DNA of 64,000 bases, from the NCBI GenBank assembly GCA_021613335.1, contig JAJTWR010000254.1:124501-188500 (forward strand). Reading direction: 5' to 3'. The position numbers were made by a program, and so were the translations under genes. The notes below the pieces were generated by a model, which worked only from the letters and a program-made list of their open reading frames with translations, did no database searches and was not told where the DNA came from. Origin of the DNA: Whitmania pigra (taxonomy: Eukaryota; Annelida; Clitellata; Hirudinida; Haemopidae). Positions 52,351 to 64,000 of the stretch are shown piece after piece (within the stretch, counting starts at the first letter, position 1; each line of letters begins with the position of its first letter).

Positions 52351-52993
52351 AATTCCTCAAATTCCTAATAACTTAAAAATTTGAAAATCTTCCTACAATT
52401 GATATATAACCAATTTTGAAAAGCATTTAAAACGTAGTTTCCAAATACTATAATCAGAAATTTCGCATTAGAGATTAAATTTGAGCGTCTGCTAACTTCA
52501 GCTAAGTTACATACTTTTATCATTACGTAATTGTCTGCTGGCGGAAGACAAGTCATTGGCTGGTAATTGTTAGTATTTTCTGTCGCTTTTACACAGTTTA
52601 AAAGTTGTCAGCGATTAAAATGGTAGAATAACTGACAATTTGTTTTTGTTATAAAGTAACTAGATGTTTTGTGAGACTTTCTGAGCAAAAGTCTAGCACA
52701 AACGAACAAAACTAAAATTTTAAATTTTGATAATTAAAAAAAATTAATGCAATCAAACTGATTAAATTTAGAAATTTGTGATTGCTATTGCTGTTTCTTT
52801 TAAACATTTTGTAGCTTTGAACATGAGACACTTGATTATGTACATAATATAAGTATGTATATATATGTGTATAGATAGATATTCTTGCGCTGCACTCATT
52901 TCTCTGACGTTTTGCGCCTTGTTTATTATGCGAGTTTCCGTTTACTGAATCTGATTGCCGCAAACGTCAAACCTTCGTAACAGATTTCTAAAA

Positions 52994-55900
52994 ATGGCTG
53001 ACAGAAAAGCGGAGTTAGAGCGAAAGAAGGCGATACTGGAAAATATGAGACGTTCCAAAAGAATGAAAGCTGAGGTAAACAGTGAATGTGTGATCTGACA
53101 TTCTTCCACTATTGGACGTTTCCATTTTCTGATTTCTTAGTGATTTCTGGACATTTATTAACACAATTAAACCCATAACTACGCTCCAAATTTGCAGCCT
53201 GTAAATGGCGATAACGTTCAAAGTATCGGGCAGACAAACGAACTACCCAGACTAGATGCTGATGGAATTTTGAAGGAACTTGGCATTGCATTTAATGGTA
53301 TGACAATACATTTCCAGCTGCTCTTAATAACAAGTTCAATTAGTGATATTTTAGGCTTTTTAGTTTAAATTGAAAGCTAGCATATCTATTACCATTAGAA
53401 ATGGTTATTTGATTTTGGAAGATTTTTACTATATAAGTTATTTGATTTTTTTAAGATTTCGAATTATGTTATTTTTTTATTTGTTAATATTTGGCTTTGA
53501 TTACTTTTTTATAGTTGAGGATGTGGTTAATATTGATTATTAAATTATTGTTTCATCAACTAAGCTGAGGCTCAGGCAAATCAACCGACTGCAGAAGCTG
53601 AATCAGATGGATCGTTAACAAGTCAGGAGACTCAATCAATGTAAAACCACTAAATTAATTTTAATGTTATCTTGCTTTGTTTGTAAAGCTTCATTTTATA
53701 AGCTTTGTTTAGGTAGTGCTTTGTTTTGTTTTGTTTTGCTTTTCTAAAGCTTAGTTTTATAATTAGCTAGTTATTATTAATCATTTGACTAATTGAAATT
53801 TCTCCTAATTACTTTAACTCCTAAAAATTAAGATTAGATCATATTCTACGGCTAACATCACTGCTGATGTATTCATTGATTTTGTGTGATGCTCTCGAAA
53901 CATTCATTGGCCTGCCTTTGGTGTGTGATCAATTCGCTGTACCAGAGTGAACGTAGTTGTTTATCAATCCCTGCTTGGATGTGAATGAATCATCAGTGAG
54001 AGAGGGATGATGATGATGTGGATTTAAATTTGTGTTCTGTTGTTGCTGTTGTTTTTTTGATGGACTTATTTTATAGTCGCAAGTGTTTTTGACTCCGTGT
54101 GGCAGATGCCGTCACAACGCAGTGCTTTGTTTATCATGTTTTGATTCTCCGAATTTGATTGGTTAACTGAATTGAACTATTGCTAATATCTTTATTGATT
54201 ATTTAAGGTCGAGTTGATATTTTGATGTTTTAAAACCTTTTGCCGTTGATTAAAATTTGTTTATAAACGGAATATCGTTCCTGAAATTTAGCATTTGAAA
54301 GAAATAAAAACATGAATATGAAATGTTATACGATGTTTCACTTTATGCTATTATAATGCCTTTATGTTATTATGTAATTTCAAATTTAGGTGAGTGTGTT
54401 ATACTACAAACCTATTGTTTTCAATATAGGAACAAGAAGAATGCCCTTTCAATATCCAAGGTGACACAGACCATGATACCCCCTAAAGATGTTGTGCAGT
54501 ACAACAAGGAGACTCAGACGCCCAAGGAAAGTGCAGAGAAGGAATGTTAGTAATAATATTGTGAGATGCCACGTTTTCCTTGCTAAACACATACATTTTT
54601 TTAATCATATTTTTATAGAGGATTTTAAGTCTGCATGTAACTCTGACAAATTTCTCTAAAGAGCCACGTATTGCAAGTAGGCGTTGGGCTCCAACAGTCT
54701 AGTGGAGTTAAACGTTTTGCAACGTTTTCATTTTGTAACTTAATTGTTAGGATCATATAATGCTACAAAATTAATTGTTAGGATCTCACAATGCTACAAA
54801 ACCATAATTTCATGCATATTGATAATGTTATTTCACATTGATCACCAAGTGTGTTGCCTGTTTTTGCATAAACTAGACATTCAAAAGTCAATGGCACTGA
54901 AAAGAAATTGCAAATCGCAAAGAGATTTATGTGTCTTCACTTCACTTAATGATTGCATTGCACATAGTTGAAAATAGTTGCCCAGCTCATGGATTGGTAG
55001 CGTTCGATGTAGATTGATATGCTAAAATTCAACCTTAGCACATCCTCTTGACTATTACGGTGAGTTGAGAAGGTGGTTGTGCCACTGATTTCTATTGGTT
55101 GCTTCTTTGTCCTTTCTTCCTCTGGTTCGTTTGCTTTTTATTAGGTGCTTGTAGGTTGTCCTAAATTCTCCGATGTTTTTTCTCGTTGCTTGCGATGCTT
55201 CTAGTCTTCTAACATGAATATCATGGTCTTCGTCTAAATGCTTTAACATCTACACGTTTTATTTAAAATTTTGTGACATTTGTTGATTTTCAATCCATTG
55301 CCATCTATCTGTAGCCTAAGAATATCAAACAAACTATCCCCATTTGTAGCCTAGATTCCCTTGCTTTTCTGGGAATAGAAAATTGAAAGGAAACATAAAA
55401 TATTATTTGCCAGAATATTTATTTTGTATTATTTTCCATTTAGTTAGAATTTTAATCTCTACCATGAATTGGTCAAAAAACTCTTTCCAGCCAGACATAG
55501 TAGTACATATGGATCTCCAAAGTTTCTTCACCCACATTTGGAGTGGGATGGAGATGATTTGGGGATTTCAGCAGGTAGGTGGCAAATTCGTCTGCTGGTC
55601 AGCTATCTGTCATCACCTTTGTAACAATCTCTTTAGTTTGTTTTGGTTCCTTTTTGTTCATGGAAATTTTTGTGTTTGTTTTAATTTCATGCATGCCCTT
55701 TCTTGAAGGCTTTTAAATGCCAATTTCTTGTTGACGTTATTTTCATATTTGGTTTTAATACTTTACATACTAATGATTTGATATAATATCCTTTCCTTTG
55801 TATATTCCTCTCTGAAATATTAAAGGATGATTACAATACCAATTATATGTCTACTTACTATCAATTTATTGCAATTACATTACAATTTCATCACATAAAA

Positions 55901-58900
55901 GTGCTGAATATGTTGCTGCATGAATTGTTCTGTTGACTAAGTTATTATGTGCTTTACTGTATAATGATGCTGGCCTTTTTTAGCAGGTTGGACCAAAATT
56001 TGAATGAATTTGTTGATATGATTTAAATTTAGAATTTTCATTTATTATTATATTATCTGTCACATGTTATTTTGAGCAGCCAGTTTTGAAATAGACTAAC
56101 ACAGCCCTAACTTACTTTGAATCAGATGAAGATGGAGATTCAGAAACAGGAGTTGAGGTTCAGAAGATGCCCCCAAGTGCACCCCACAAACCTGTAGTGA
56201 TTGAGGAAGAAGCTCCACCTGTGGAGGAAAAGCCAAGTTGGAATTTGAGATGTTTCTGTGGTTTCATCATATCGACATCTGATGTGGTTTAATTTAAATC
56301 TTGTAGAATTTTTAAGTAAGAGTTATTATTGATAATTTAACAACATTTTGTGGTTTAATTGTGTTTAAAAATATTTATTGCCAGGATTTTGATCTGAAAT
56401 TCTTACAAACTTTTACTTAAATGATTGTAAGACATTATGCTATTTGATTGCTTTGATGATGTTGTTTCACCGTTGTTAAGCAATCATAGAGTTGTCCGAA
56501 GAACAGAGGAAAACGATCATGATGTCGGAGGACTTCCAAACATTCTTCAATCGTGCATCGAATCTCGTGGAACGTGCTATCGGAGAATACGTGGACATCT
56601 TCACTGATTATTCTGGACAGGAGGATGATGAAGATGAAAGGTTGGAATAAATAATAAATAATTCACAATTCAATTCATCGTTTCAGTTATGGTAAGGAGA
56701 ATGATTAAAACATCCACAAAGGAATTATAATAAATCATTTTGTAAATTGTTGCATCATCTTTATCTGCTTGACAGTTTATTGATTTTTTGCAAATAATTT
56801 GTGACCACTATTGTAGACCCCATCAAATTAGACAATTATAAACTAACATTACGTCTAGACAACAAGTTGCTATATTTGCTTTTAATAAAAGCAAAAAACA
56901 TCTTAAAATATGCACTGAAAGTATTTTATGTATACATGATAATTATCAATCAAAGTGAAATTGTTTAGAAAAGCAATTTAGAAATTAACATGAGATGTGC
57001 AATGCTTTAAATGTTTTTAAATAATATATTTGTTTTTTATATTTTTATAATGCAGAGGTTTAAGTGAAGGAGAACAACTGAAGCTGAACAGAAACTTTTT
57101 CAGTGAACGTTGGTCTAAAAATAGAACCATCACCTCACTTGATTGGTCAACCCAGGTTGGATGTTTATTTTGATGGTCAATTTGTGGTGGATGCTTAGCA
57201 CGTGCTTTTGCATAATTGAATAATTGAAATGATTTGTTGCCTCAGTTTCCTGAGTTGTTGTTGGCCTCCCACAACAACAACGAAAGTCAACCTCAGGAAC
57301 CAGATGGAGTTGTACTTGTATGGAATATCAAATACAAGAAGACAACACCTGAGTTTGTCTTCCACTACCAGGTAAGATGGTGGTCGATCACTAAATTTGA
57401 TGACATTGTTTGCAGCTAATAGGATGGATTGCTATGGTTGGATAAATGAATATTATATTATACTATATTTTGTCTACTGTGATCCCTTTAACTACCTGCG
57501 TTACTTTACATGATATTTTATTATTTCAAATTTTTTACTTGTTAAATAAAAAGTTGATATTACAAAAAAATAAATTAAAACTTACAATACCAGTTGTATG
57601 ATGAAGTTGGAAATAATTTGTTTTTCCTTCCTTTTGCAGTCTCCAGTGACTTCTGCTTGTTTTGCAAAGTTCCACCCGAACCTGATCATCGGAGGAACTT
57701 ACTCCGGGCACATTGTCCTGTGGGACAACAGGAGCAACAAGAGGACGCCCATCCAACGAACACCCATTTCGGCCTCAGTTCACACCGTCAGTAGCATGAT
57801 TTGTTCTAGAGAGATGATTATACAAATATTTGGAATAATCCTGAATTTAAAATTTATTTTGAGACTTCCAGAAAGTAATTTTGATCTTTGTAGACACTTG
57901 ATTTTGTTTAAAATTCAGTAATCTGCTTAATCAAAAGTGTTTTTATAATTATAATAATTTCAATTAATGGTTCTGACTTGATTTTAAATTTGATATATTT
58001 ATTCATATTATTCAATGCACCATATTTATATTTAGGGTTTTATTATGTTATCATAGCATCCAGTTTACTGCATTGAAGTGGTAGGCACTCAGAATGCTCA
58101 TAATCTCGCCTCGATATCAACAGACGGGAAAGTTTGCTTCTGGAACTTGGATATGCTTTCGCAACCACAGGTTATAATTTGAACACTGTTTTTGCTGTTT
58201 GGTGAGATGTTTAAATTGTAATCATTGTATCACTGATATTAATCGTTAACTCGATTATCAGAAACCAGACTTTATTGATTGAACAAATCTGTTAATGTTG
58301 AAAGGATGAGTTGCAAAGAATTAAATTGCATCACCGTTGGTGCATTATGTCGATTGGTGTCAATTGTGACTTTGTCTTCTGAATGACTTTTTCTTTCCAT
58401 AAGAGCACAAAAATGTGGAGTTTTAAAGCACAACCTAAGTCCTAAAATGGAAGAACATATTTCATGGATTCTTAATGACGTGGTTCTCGAGCAAATATGA
58501 TTCTTGTTTTAGGAGAGCATGGAGTTGCAACAGAAACAGTCCAAGTCAGCAGCTGCCCTTTGCTTTTCATTCCCTTATGGAGACTCGAACAATTTTGTGC
58601 TGGGTACAGAAGAGGGTGTCGTGTATTCTGCTTGCAGGCATGGGAAGTAAGTCCTGGTGTTATTTCACAACTACATATATTGTGGACATTTGTTTCCAGC
58701 ATTGGTTTATTAGTTTTAAATGTATTAATTATGGTTAGTTTTTATTCTTGGTTGCATCTATAATGTTATTATTACTGGCATTACTAATAACAGCTTGGTA
58801 ATTTATTTTCTTCAAACATCAGCAAGGCCGGCATCTTGGATCTTTACGAGGGTCACCAGGGTCCTGTGACTGGCATCGACTGCCACTCGGTTCCCGGTGG

Positions 58901-59599
58901 CGTTGACTTCTCCTCGTACTTCATTTCATCCTCTTTCGATTGGACAGTCAAACTCTGGAACATCCGAGTGAGTCTTTAGATTGGTCTTGTTGCTGAAGTT
59001 GAACTGCAGTAGAATGTTTGTTTCATCTTCATCACTTCTTGATTCATTTGACTTCATGAATCTGCTTTCCTCAGGAATCGGCTCCACTGCACTCGTTCGA
59101 GGACAACAGCGAATACATTTACGATGCAAAGTGGTCCTCCGTTCATCCTGCCATCTTTTCTACTGTCGATGGATCCGGAAGGCTGGATTTGTGGAATCTC
59201 AACATGGACACTGAGGTTTGTTGCAATGGTTTAACTTTTCTTCATGCTTTTGTCTTGACTACTTGTCGATCTTGCAGGTACCTACGGCAAGCACGATAAT
59301 AGAGAACGGGGTTGCTGCCAATAAGTGTCGCTGGCACCAGGGAGGGTTGAACATTGGCGTAGGCGACGACGAGGGCAACGTGCACATCTACGACGTGGCT
59401 GAGGTGAAGTCGAAACTCGCTTGAGACTTTTGGTGCCAATTTTTTAGGGTGATTAATTGATTTTTTTGTCCTTCAGTCTCTGGCCATCCCTAGGACTGAT
59501 GATTGGTCCAAGTTCTCCCACACGTTGCAAGATCTCAAGCTGGAGCAGGCAGAACAGAATGATGACCAGAAGAGCCTGCTGGCTCAACAGGCCATGTAA
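52994..59599 (+). CDS. DYNC1I: Cytoplasmic dynein 1 intermediate chain
   Basis: This subunit is the scaffold of cytoplasmic dynein 1: its N-terminus binds dynactin p150 and the light chains, and its WD40 propeller binds the heavy chain. Exons: 52994-53074, 53198-53297, 53565-53640, 54430-54545, 56126-56236, 56490-56640, 57056-57155, 57246-57371, 57640-57786, 58057-58170, 58513-58646, 58823-58967, 59075-59215, 59278-59403, 59477-59599. These make 596 codons plus stop with consistent phases. Residues 1-27 are the charged N-terminal helix ([20 protein letters not shown]). Residues 96-117 hold KVTQT and KETQTP, the light-chain region. Then come [19 protein letters not shown] and a seven-blade WD40 region about 235-560: [76 protein letters not shown]. 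An axonemal intermediate chain would not share these blocks. Alternative splicing of the N-terminal exons is plausible but not visible. Confidence 0.96.
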
Positions 59600-59704
59600 T
59601 TGGGTCGAACTTCATCTCGAAGCAATGTTGGAGTTGTTGAAATGTTGCAGATATTGAAATGCATCATTTGTCCATAGCCAAAAATGACTAAATATAATCA
59701 TCGT

Positions 59705-59710
59705 AATAAA
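59705..59710 (+). terminator. Likely dynein intermediate chain polyadenylation signal
   Basis: AATAAA 105 bases after the stop codon at 59599, the first such hexamer on this strand. Confidence 0.55.
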
Positions 59711-59719
59711 TGTGCTAGG

Positions 59720-61600
59720 AACTTTTATCCGAACATTTACTTCACGGCTTACTTTGTTAGTTCATCAAATAATCCGCTTTGGCCTCGGATGGAAATGACT
59801 GGAATTCTTTCGGTCAGAGTCTTTTCCTTAGCTTTGATCACTTTTGAGCATCATGATTGTGCTGAGTTGAGAATGAAGGAGATAGTGACTGGTTTCTTTT
59901 GGCTGGATTCAACCTGTTTCCTAAAACACTATCAGGGTGATGATGATGTTTGCCTGCCATTATTCGAGTTAATTTGAACTGCTTGAATTTAAACAATTGA
60001 TTTATTCACTTATTTCATAATTCATTTTCTCACTTGGGTGTTGGAATACAATAGATTGTTACAATCAATTCAATGTAAACAGTGTTTCTCGTATTTGCTT
60101 TCATCCATCACTTTTGCATTTTTGCTTCTCATTGCAATTCCACACTGGATCTGAGCACGCACTCCGTTTAAATGGTTTCGAATGAGAGGATAAGTACATC
60201 GTCCTTTACAACTTCTCGCGCACATCTAGTCTGCCTAGGATTTATTGCAGGAGAGTGCAGTTGAACTGACAGTTGATTCCTTAATTTGAATTTGAGGCTG
60301 TTCAAATGTTCCCAGAATGTCCACTGATTTGAGGTTTCCGGTTTAGTTGGTTGTGATTGGTATGTGTGTGATATGGAGGGAAATTGTATCTCCCATGGAA
60401 TCTGGTCTGTTTACATTTTCGATTGTGCAAGCTAACATTTGTCGTGACTGCTAATCTGGGAAATCTCTTGCTCTGTCAGAAAAAGAACAAGGTCGTTATT
60501 CATTAATTGATTGGTTTGATTGGTTGCTAGTTCACCATTGTTCATTAATTGATTGATTGCTTGTTCACCATTGTTCATTAATTGATTGGTTTGATTGGTT
60601 GCTTGTTCTTTGTGAATTTCAAGTTAGGCAATGCCAACATGGAAATTTTGCTTAATTATATAACTTTTTGAGTAATTGCATCACAGAAATGAATGAGTTC
60701 GTATGTTAACCATTGCATTCAGTGAAGTGCATTTGCACTGGCAGGCAGTTTTTAGGATTTGGGTTTCCTAGTGCTTAGCCGTTTGTGACGGCATGATTTT
60801 TTTTCGTTCATTATCGACTACAACACCTGACGACGGGTGATGCTTCAAATTCTGTTATTGCGCTGTGTTATCAAAATTGTAAATTCCACGGTTGGAGAGT
60901 TGCGAAAATCGTGATTGCTTCGTAGCTTTGAAGCTGTTTTGTGTTGTTACAAAAATTGTAGGACGACGTATTGTAATATTAATTCATAATTTTTGCACTC
61001 CGTTAAAGTTTTATTTTCTCTGAAATACGAATAAAAAACTCATTTGGTTGCGATTCGGTGTTTTTTTGCGGCAGTTTCGATGAGATCTCGCATTCCCAGG
61101 TGAAAGTTGTGCAGAAGTTCCCCGTGCCTGGATTTATCTTCATTATTTGACGAAACGTTCCGTTTTGGTCACGATATGCATTAAGTTCCAAAACCAGAAA
61201 ATCCTGGCATCGAAACAAATGACTCACATACCACTTTTCTTGGCCAACGGTGACTTGCCAATGAGTTGATTTGTCGCTCGAAATGTTTTGCTGGTATGAG
61301 AAATAAATGGAATCTTTTATAAATGCCGTAGATCAGAGTAGAAGATTCTTATGCATTTTCGTTTCTCGTGCCTGACGGCAAGAATTAGGATGTTGACATC
61401 GTTTGGAAGCTGAGACTTGAGCGTCAAAAGATGACTAATTTGATTGTGAAAATGTTCAATCGTTTATTCTGGGCATTCTTTGTCGTTCAATACTTCGAAG
61501 TTAAGACGTTCATAAACAAAATTCATTCCATAGCCATGAATGTCACAGGAAATGGCAGGTTTGACGCAACAACAATTGCCACAGCTTTGAATAGACAGCT
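59720..61600. other. Intergenic, nothing recognised beyond a short repeat
   Basis: No supported gene. At 60497-60605 the phrase ttcattaattgattg plus gtttgattggttgctt and gttcaccattg is repeated two to three times. Confidence 0.5.
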
Positions 61601-61605
61601 TCGTG

Positions 61606-61612
61606 TATAAAA
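61606..61612 (+). promoter_or_regulatory. Possible TATA box of the lectin gene
   Basis: TATAAAA lies 90 bases upstream of the start codon at 61702, which would leave a 5' UTR of about 65 bases if transcription begins some 30 bases downstream. The spacing supports it; an AT-rich background weakens it. Confidence 0.4.
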
Positions 61613-61701
61613 CCTGAGAAGAAATAAAGCCATCATGTTTGAGACTCGACGATAACTAAAGATAACTAACGAATTCATATTGTTTCTATTTACGTGTAAA
61701 A

Positions 61702-64000
61702 ATGAATATATTTGTGCCATGTTTATGTTTGCTCGGCGTAATTGCTGCTGGTGAGTTTTTTTGAAGTTCAAGATGAATTGTCATTGTTTCATACTGCCTT
61801 GTGACCATTAAAGAAAATTGTTGAAATAACTTGTAATTTGTAGCTTTCGACGTGAAAAATTGTGCTGGAACAGCCAAAAGAGGGGATGGAATCACGTGTT
61901 ACGAAGTGCCAAAATTTGAGGGCACATTCCTCGATGCTAGGAGTCACTGCAAGGAAAGTGGAATGGACTTAGTGTCCATAGTTTCTGAAGAGGAAAATAA
62001 TGCAATCATTAACCTTATGAGTGCCAGTGCTATCAGCGAAATTTGGATCAACTTGCATCTTACCAGCACCACTTGGAAATGGCCTGATGGTGAGTGGAGA
62101 ACATTTTTGCGTTTAAAGTTAAACCTTTCTACTTGCTTTATATTTTTATTTATTCTCGAAACTGGCTAGAAATTGAAAATGTTAATGTAATTTAACTGGT
62201 ACGCTAAAAATAAAACATAAAATAAAAAGTTATTTCTGACGATAAAAACGATTGACTATGATGATGATTAATTTATTCCGTTATAAAATCAGCAAAATCT
62301 CAAAAAGTAACGAACATCTTTCGATAAGAATAACTTTCTGCTTCTTCGGCAAAAAACAAAATTGCTACTGGCATTTTAACTAAATAATTAATGAACCTCG
62401 AAAATTCAAATTAATTGCTTTGTAAGGGTGTAAATATCATTCGATAGCGTGATAACAATGTCATCCTCATGACAGAACATGAACATTAACCTTACTCTAT
62501 CTCGAACAGGCTCAGAACTTGCAGAACAAGGCTGTTACCTAGATGGTGATTCCATGTCTTTCAAAGGAGACAAACCTGGTAACAACGGTTTCAGGACGTG
62601 CTCTGAAGATTGCAAGGATTCGAAATACGTCGGATTGATGGTAATTTGATTAATTAATCATTACTTACTAAGATGATGTAGTGGAAGAAATCACTTTAAA
62701 ATTTTAATTTGGGTTTATTTGGTTTAAATTTTAATTACTTGCTTTGTCTTTTTTAAAGAACGGCATTCAATGTTTTTGTGGAAACCAATTCGGAGAGAAC
62801 GGTCAATTGGGTGCACAATGCTCTACGTTGTGTCCCTCATCAGACACTGAGAATTGTGGAGGAATTGATTCACGAAGAATCGTAGCCATAAATGGTGTGA
62901 ATTAATTACATGCACAAATTATTTAATTATAATAACTATTAATTACATGCACAAATTATTTAATTATAATAACTATTAAAAGTGTGAATGCCTGATGTGA
63001 ATGTTTAGTTCATGTTCATTCATTTAACCGAAGCTTTAAATAGCTCCAATAAACCATGATGGTGTTCAAATGGCTTACGTGACCTGTCATACCACAATGC
63101 ATTTGTGCAAGTTGTGACGACGACGATGACGATGTTGATAAACGAAGTTGTCGGCTGTAACCTTTGTTAACGACACGATTTATTTGATACTCCAACCTTC
63201 TATCTTTAGGAGGGACTTAAAAAGTCTATCGTCGATTAACATCTAAAAAAATGACAGTAATTGAATATTCTCAGAACTATTTAAATAATAATAATAATAA
63301 TTAACATTAATTATTCATAGGCCTCTATTCAAATTGGGAGAGAGATCAGCCAAACGACGGAGGACCTGATGTCGAACGTCAGAGGTGTTCCATTATTGAG
63401 GACAATTTGAAGTGGAACGATATCAGCTGCAGCTCAGCATACTACGCCATCTGCGAAATAAGTCAGAATTGCTTATATTGACTTTGTACTTATTTAAATT
63501 TCAATCTTGGCATTTTAATAGTCGTTAATTGATAATGTTGCATAAGTAAGAGTCACTCATAAGGTTTAGTGTCGAGAAACGAATTGTGAATTTCATATGA
63601 GGTTATTACCTCATATTGTAATTATGTTTATTATAATGCTGTAGTATTACAAGTTGCAATTCGCAAACCACAATAGTGTAAGATAAAGATTTCATTTTGA
63701 ACATTTTCATTTTGAATTCGTTTGGTAATTGCTAACAATGTCTCTCACTTTATCAGCTCTTTCTCCGGAAATGTTTCCAACATGCGACGTGAAGCAGGAA
63801 GGAGTTCATTCGATAAGCACAAGTTCAGGTGACACATGCATCTACATCACCGACAAAGCTCTTCCGTATTTCGAGGCAGTGCGCGAATGTTCACGCTTCA
63901 ATGGAAGCCTCCTAAAAATTCCAAACAAGCAGATTAACGACAATCTACAATTTGTCCTAAGAGGAAATTATACGTACTGGATCGGTGCAACCAGGTTTAA
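61702..64000 (+). CDS. Secreted C-type lectin protein with a WSC domain nested in CTLD 1, partial
   Basis: Exons: 61702-61750, 61844-62089, 62510-62640, 62759-62894, 63321-63461, 63757-63994; it continues past the window. Exon 1 encodes a hydrophobic signal peptide (NIFVPCLCLLGVIAA). Exon 2 gives the first half of a C-type lectin domain: CAGTAKRGDGITCY, ARSHCKESGMDLVSI, WINLHLTSTTWKWPDG. Exons 3-4 encode a WSC domain with its eight Cys: GCYLDGDSM, TCSEDC, QCFCGNQFG, QCSTLCPSSDTENCGG. Exon 5 gives the second half of the lectin domain: YSNWERDQPNDGG, RCSIIEDNLKWNDISC, YYAICE, with QPN and WND calcium and sugar-site motifs. Exon 6 starts a second lectin domain (CIYITDKALPYFEAVRECSR, YWIGAT). Exons 3-4 together are flanked by phase-1 introns. 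Glycan or matrix binding outside the cell is likely. PKD1-like proteins also carry WSC and CTLD, but in series. The ligand is unknown. Confidence 0.85.

Noticed and set aside
52994..59599. Axonemal dynein intermediate chain or generic WD40 protein as the identity
   Set aside because: The KETQTP light-chain motif and blocks such as GTQNAHNL and [11 protein letters not shown] match the cytoplasmic dynein 1 chain specifically.
61702..64000. Annotation as polycystin-1
   Set aside because: WSC and CTLD both occur in polycystin-1, but there they are in series with LRR and PKD domains. No LRR or PKD sequence is seen here, and the second domain is another CTLD.

Overview
The window is nuclear DNA of an invertebrate animal. 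It is AT-rich. All recognisable genes have many short exons with GT/AG introns, and their proteins (tankyrase, a BET bromodomain protein, CEP290, an R-Ras-type GTPase, cytoplasmic dynein intermediate chain) are typical of ciliated metazoans. Introns and intergenic DNA carry many degraded non-LTR, LTR and hAT transposon remnants. A lophotrochozoan/spiralian is my guess, but the sequence alone does not fix the phylum. All exon borders were placed by eye from protein similarity recalled from the families, GT/AG dinucleotides and codon phase.

Layout. 756-5735 (-): N-terminal 519 codons of tankyrase on 12 exons; the rest lies left of the window. 5736-13700: gene-free DNA made of transposon and pseudogene debris: an XPB/ERCC3-like helicase fragment, a retroelement remnant, a hAT transposase C-terminus, three LINE pieces in alternating orientation, and a hAT-like terminus with an inverted repeat. 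14719-20187 (+): a complete 970-residue BET protein with two unusual bromodomains. 21998-41910 (-): complete CEP290 on about 54 exons, tail-to-tail with the BET gene, its introns rich in tandem repeats and holding a hAT remnant. 42500-45980: a dead Gypsy-type pol region and AT-rich spacer. 45986-48656 (-): a complete 204-residue R-Ras/Ras64B-like GTPase. 48657-52990: spacer with a zinc-finger-like ORF remnant and a roughly 180-bp tandem repeat. 52994-59599 (+): a complete 596-residue dynein intermediate chain. 61702-64000 (+): the 5' part of a secreted C-type-lectin gene.

The genes do not form an operon or pathway cluster, although CEP290 and the dynein intermediate chain both serve centrosome and cilium transport. 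The most striking observation is in the last gene. A two-exon WSC domain sits inside the first C-type lectin domain, exactly between its WPDG and its NW...QPN segments. Both outer introns are phase 1, so skipping the two exons would give an uninterrupted lectin domain in frame. Other points of note are the BET bromodomains that lack conserved acetyl-lysine-pocket residues, CEP290 introns built of tandem repeats that each copy a splice-acceptor-like sequence, and an additional LC8-type motif in the dynein chain.
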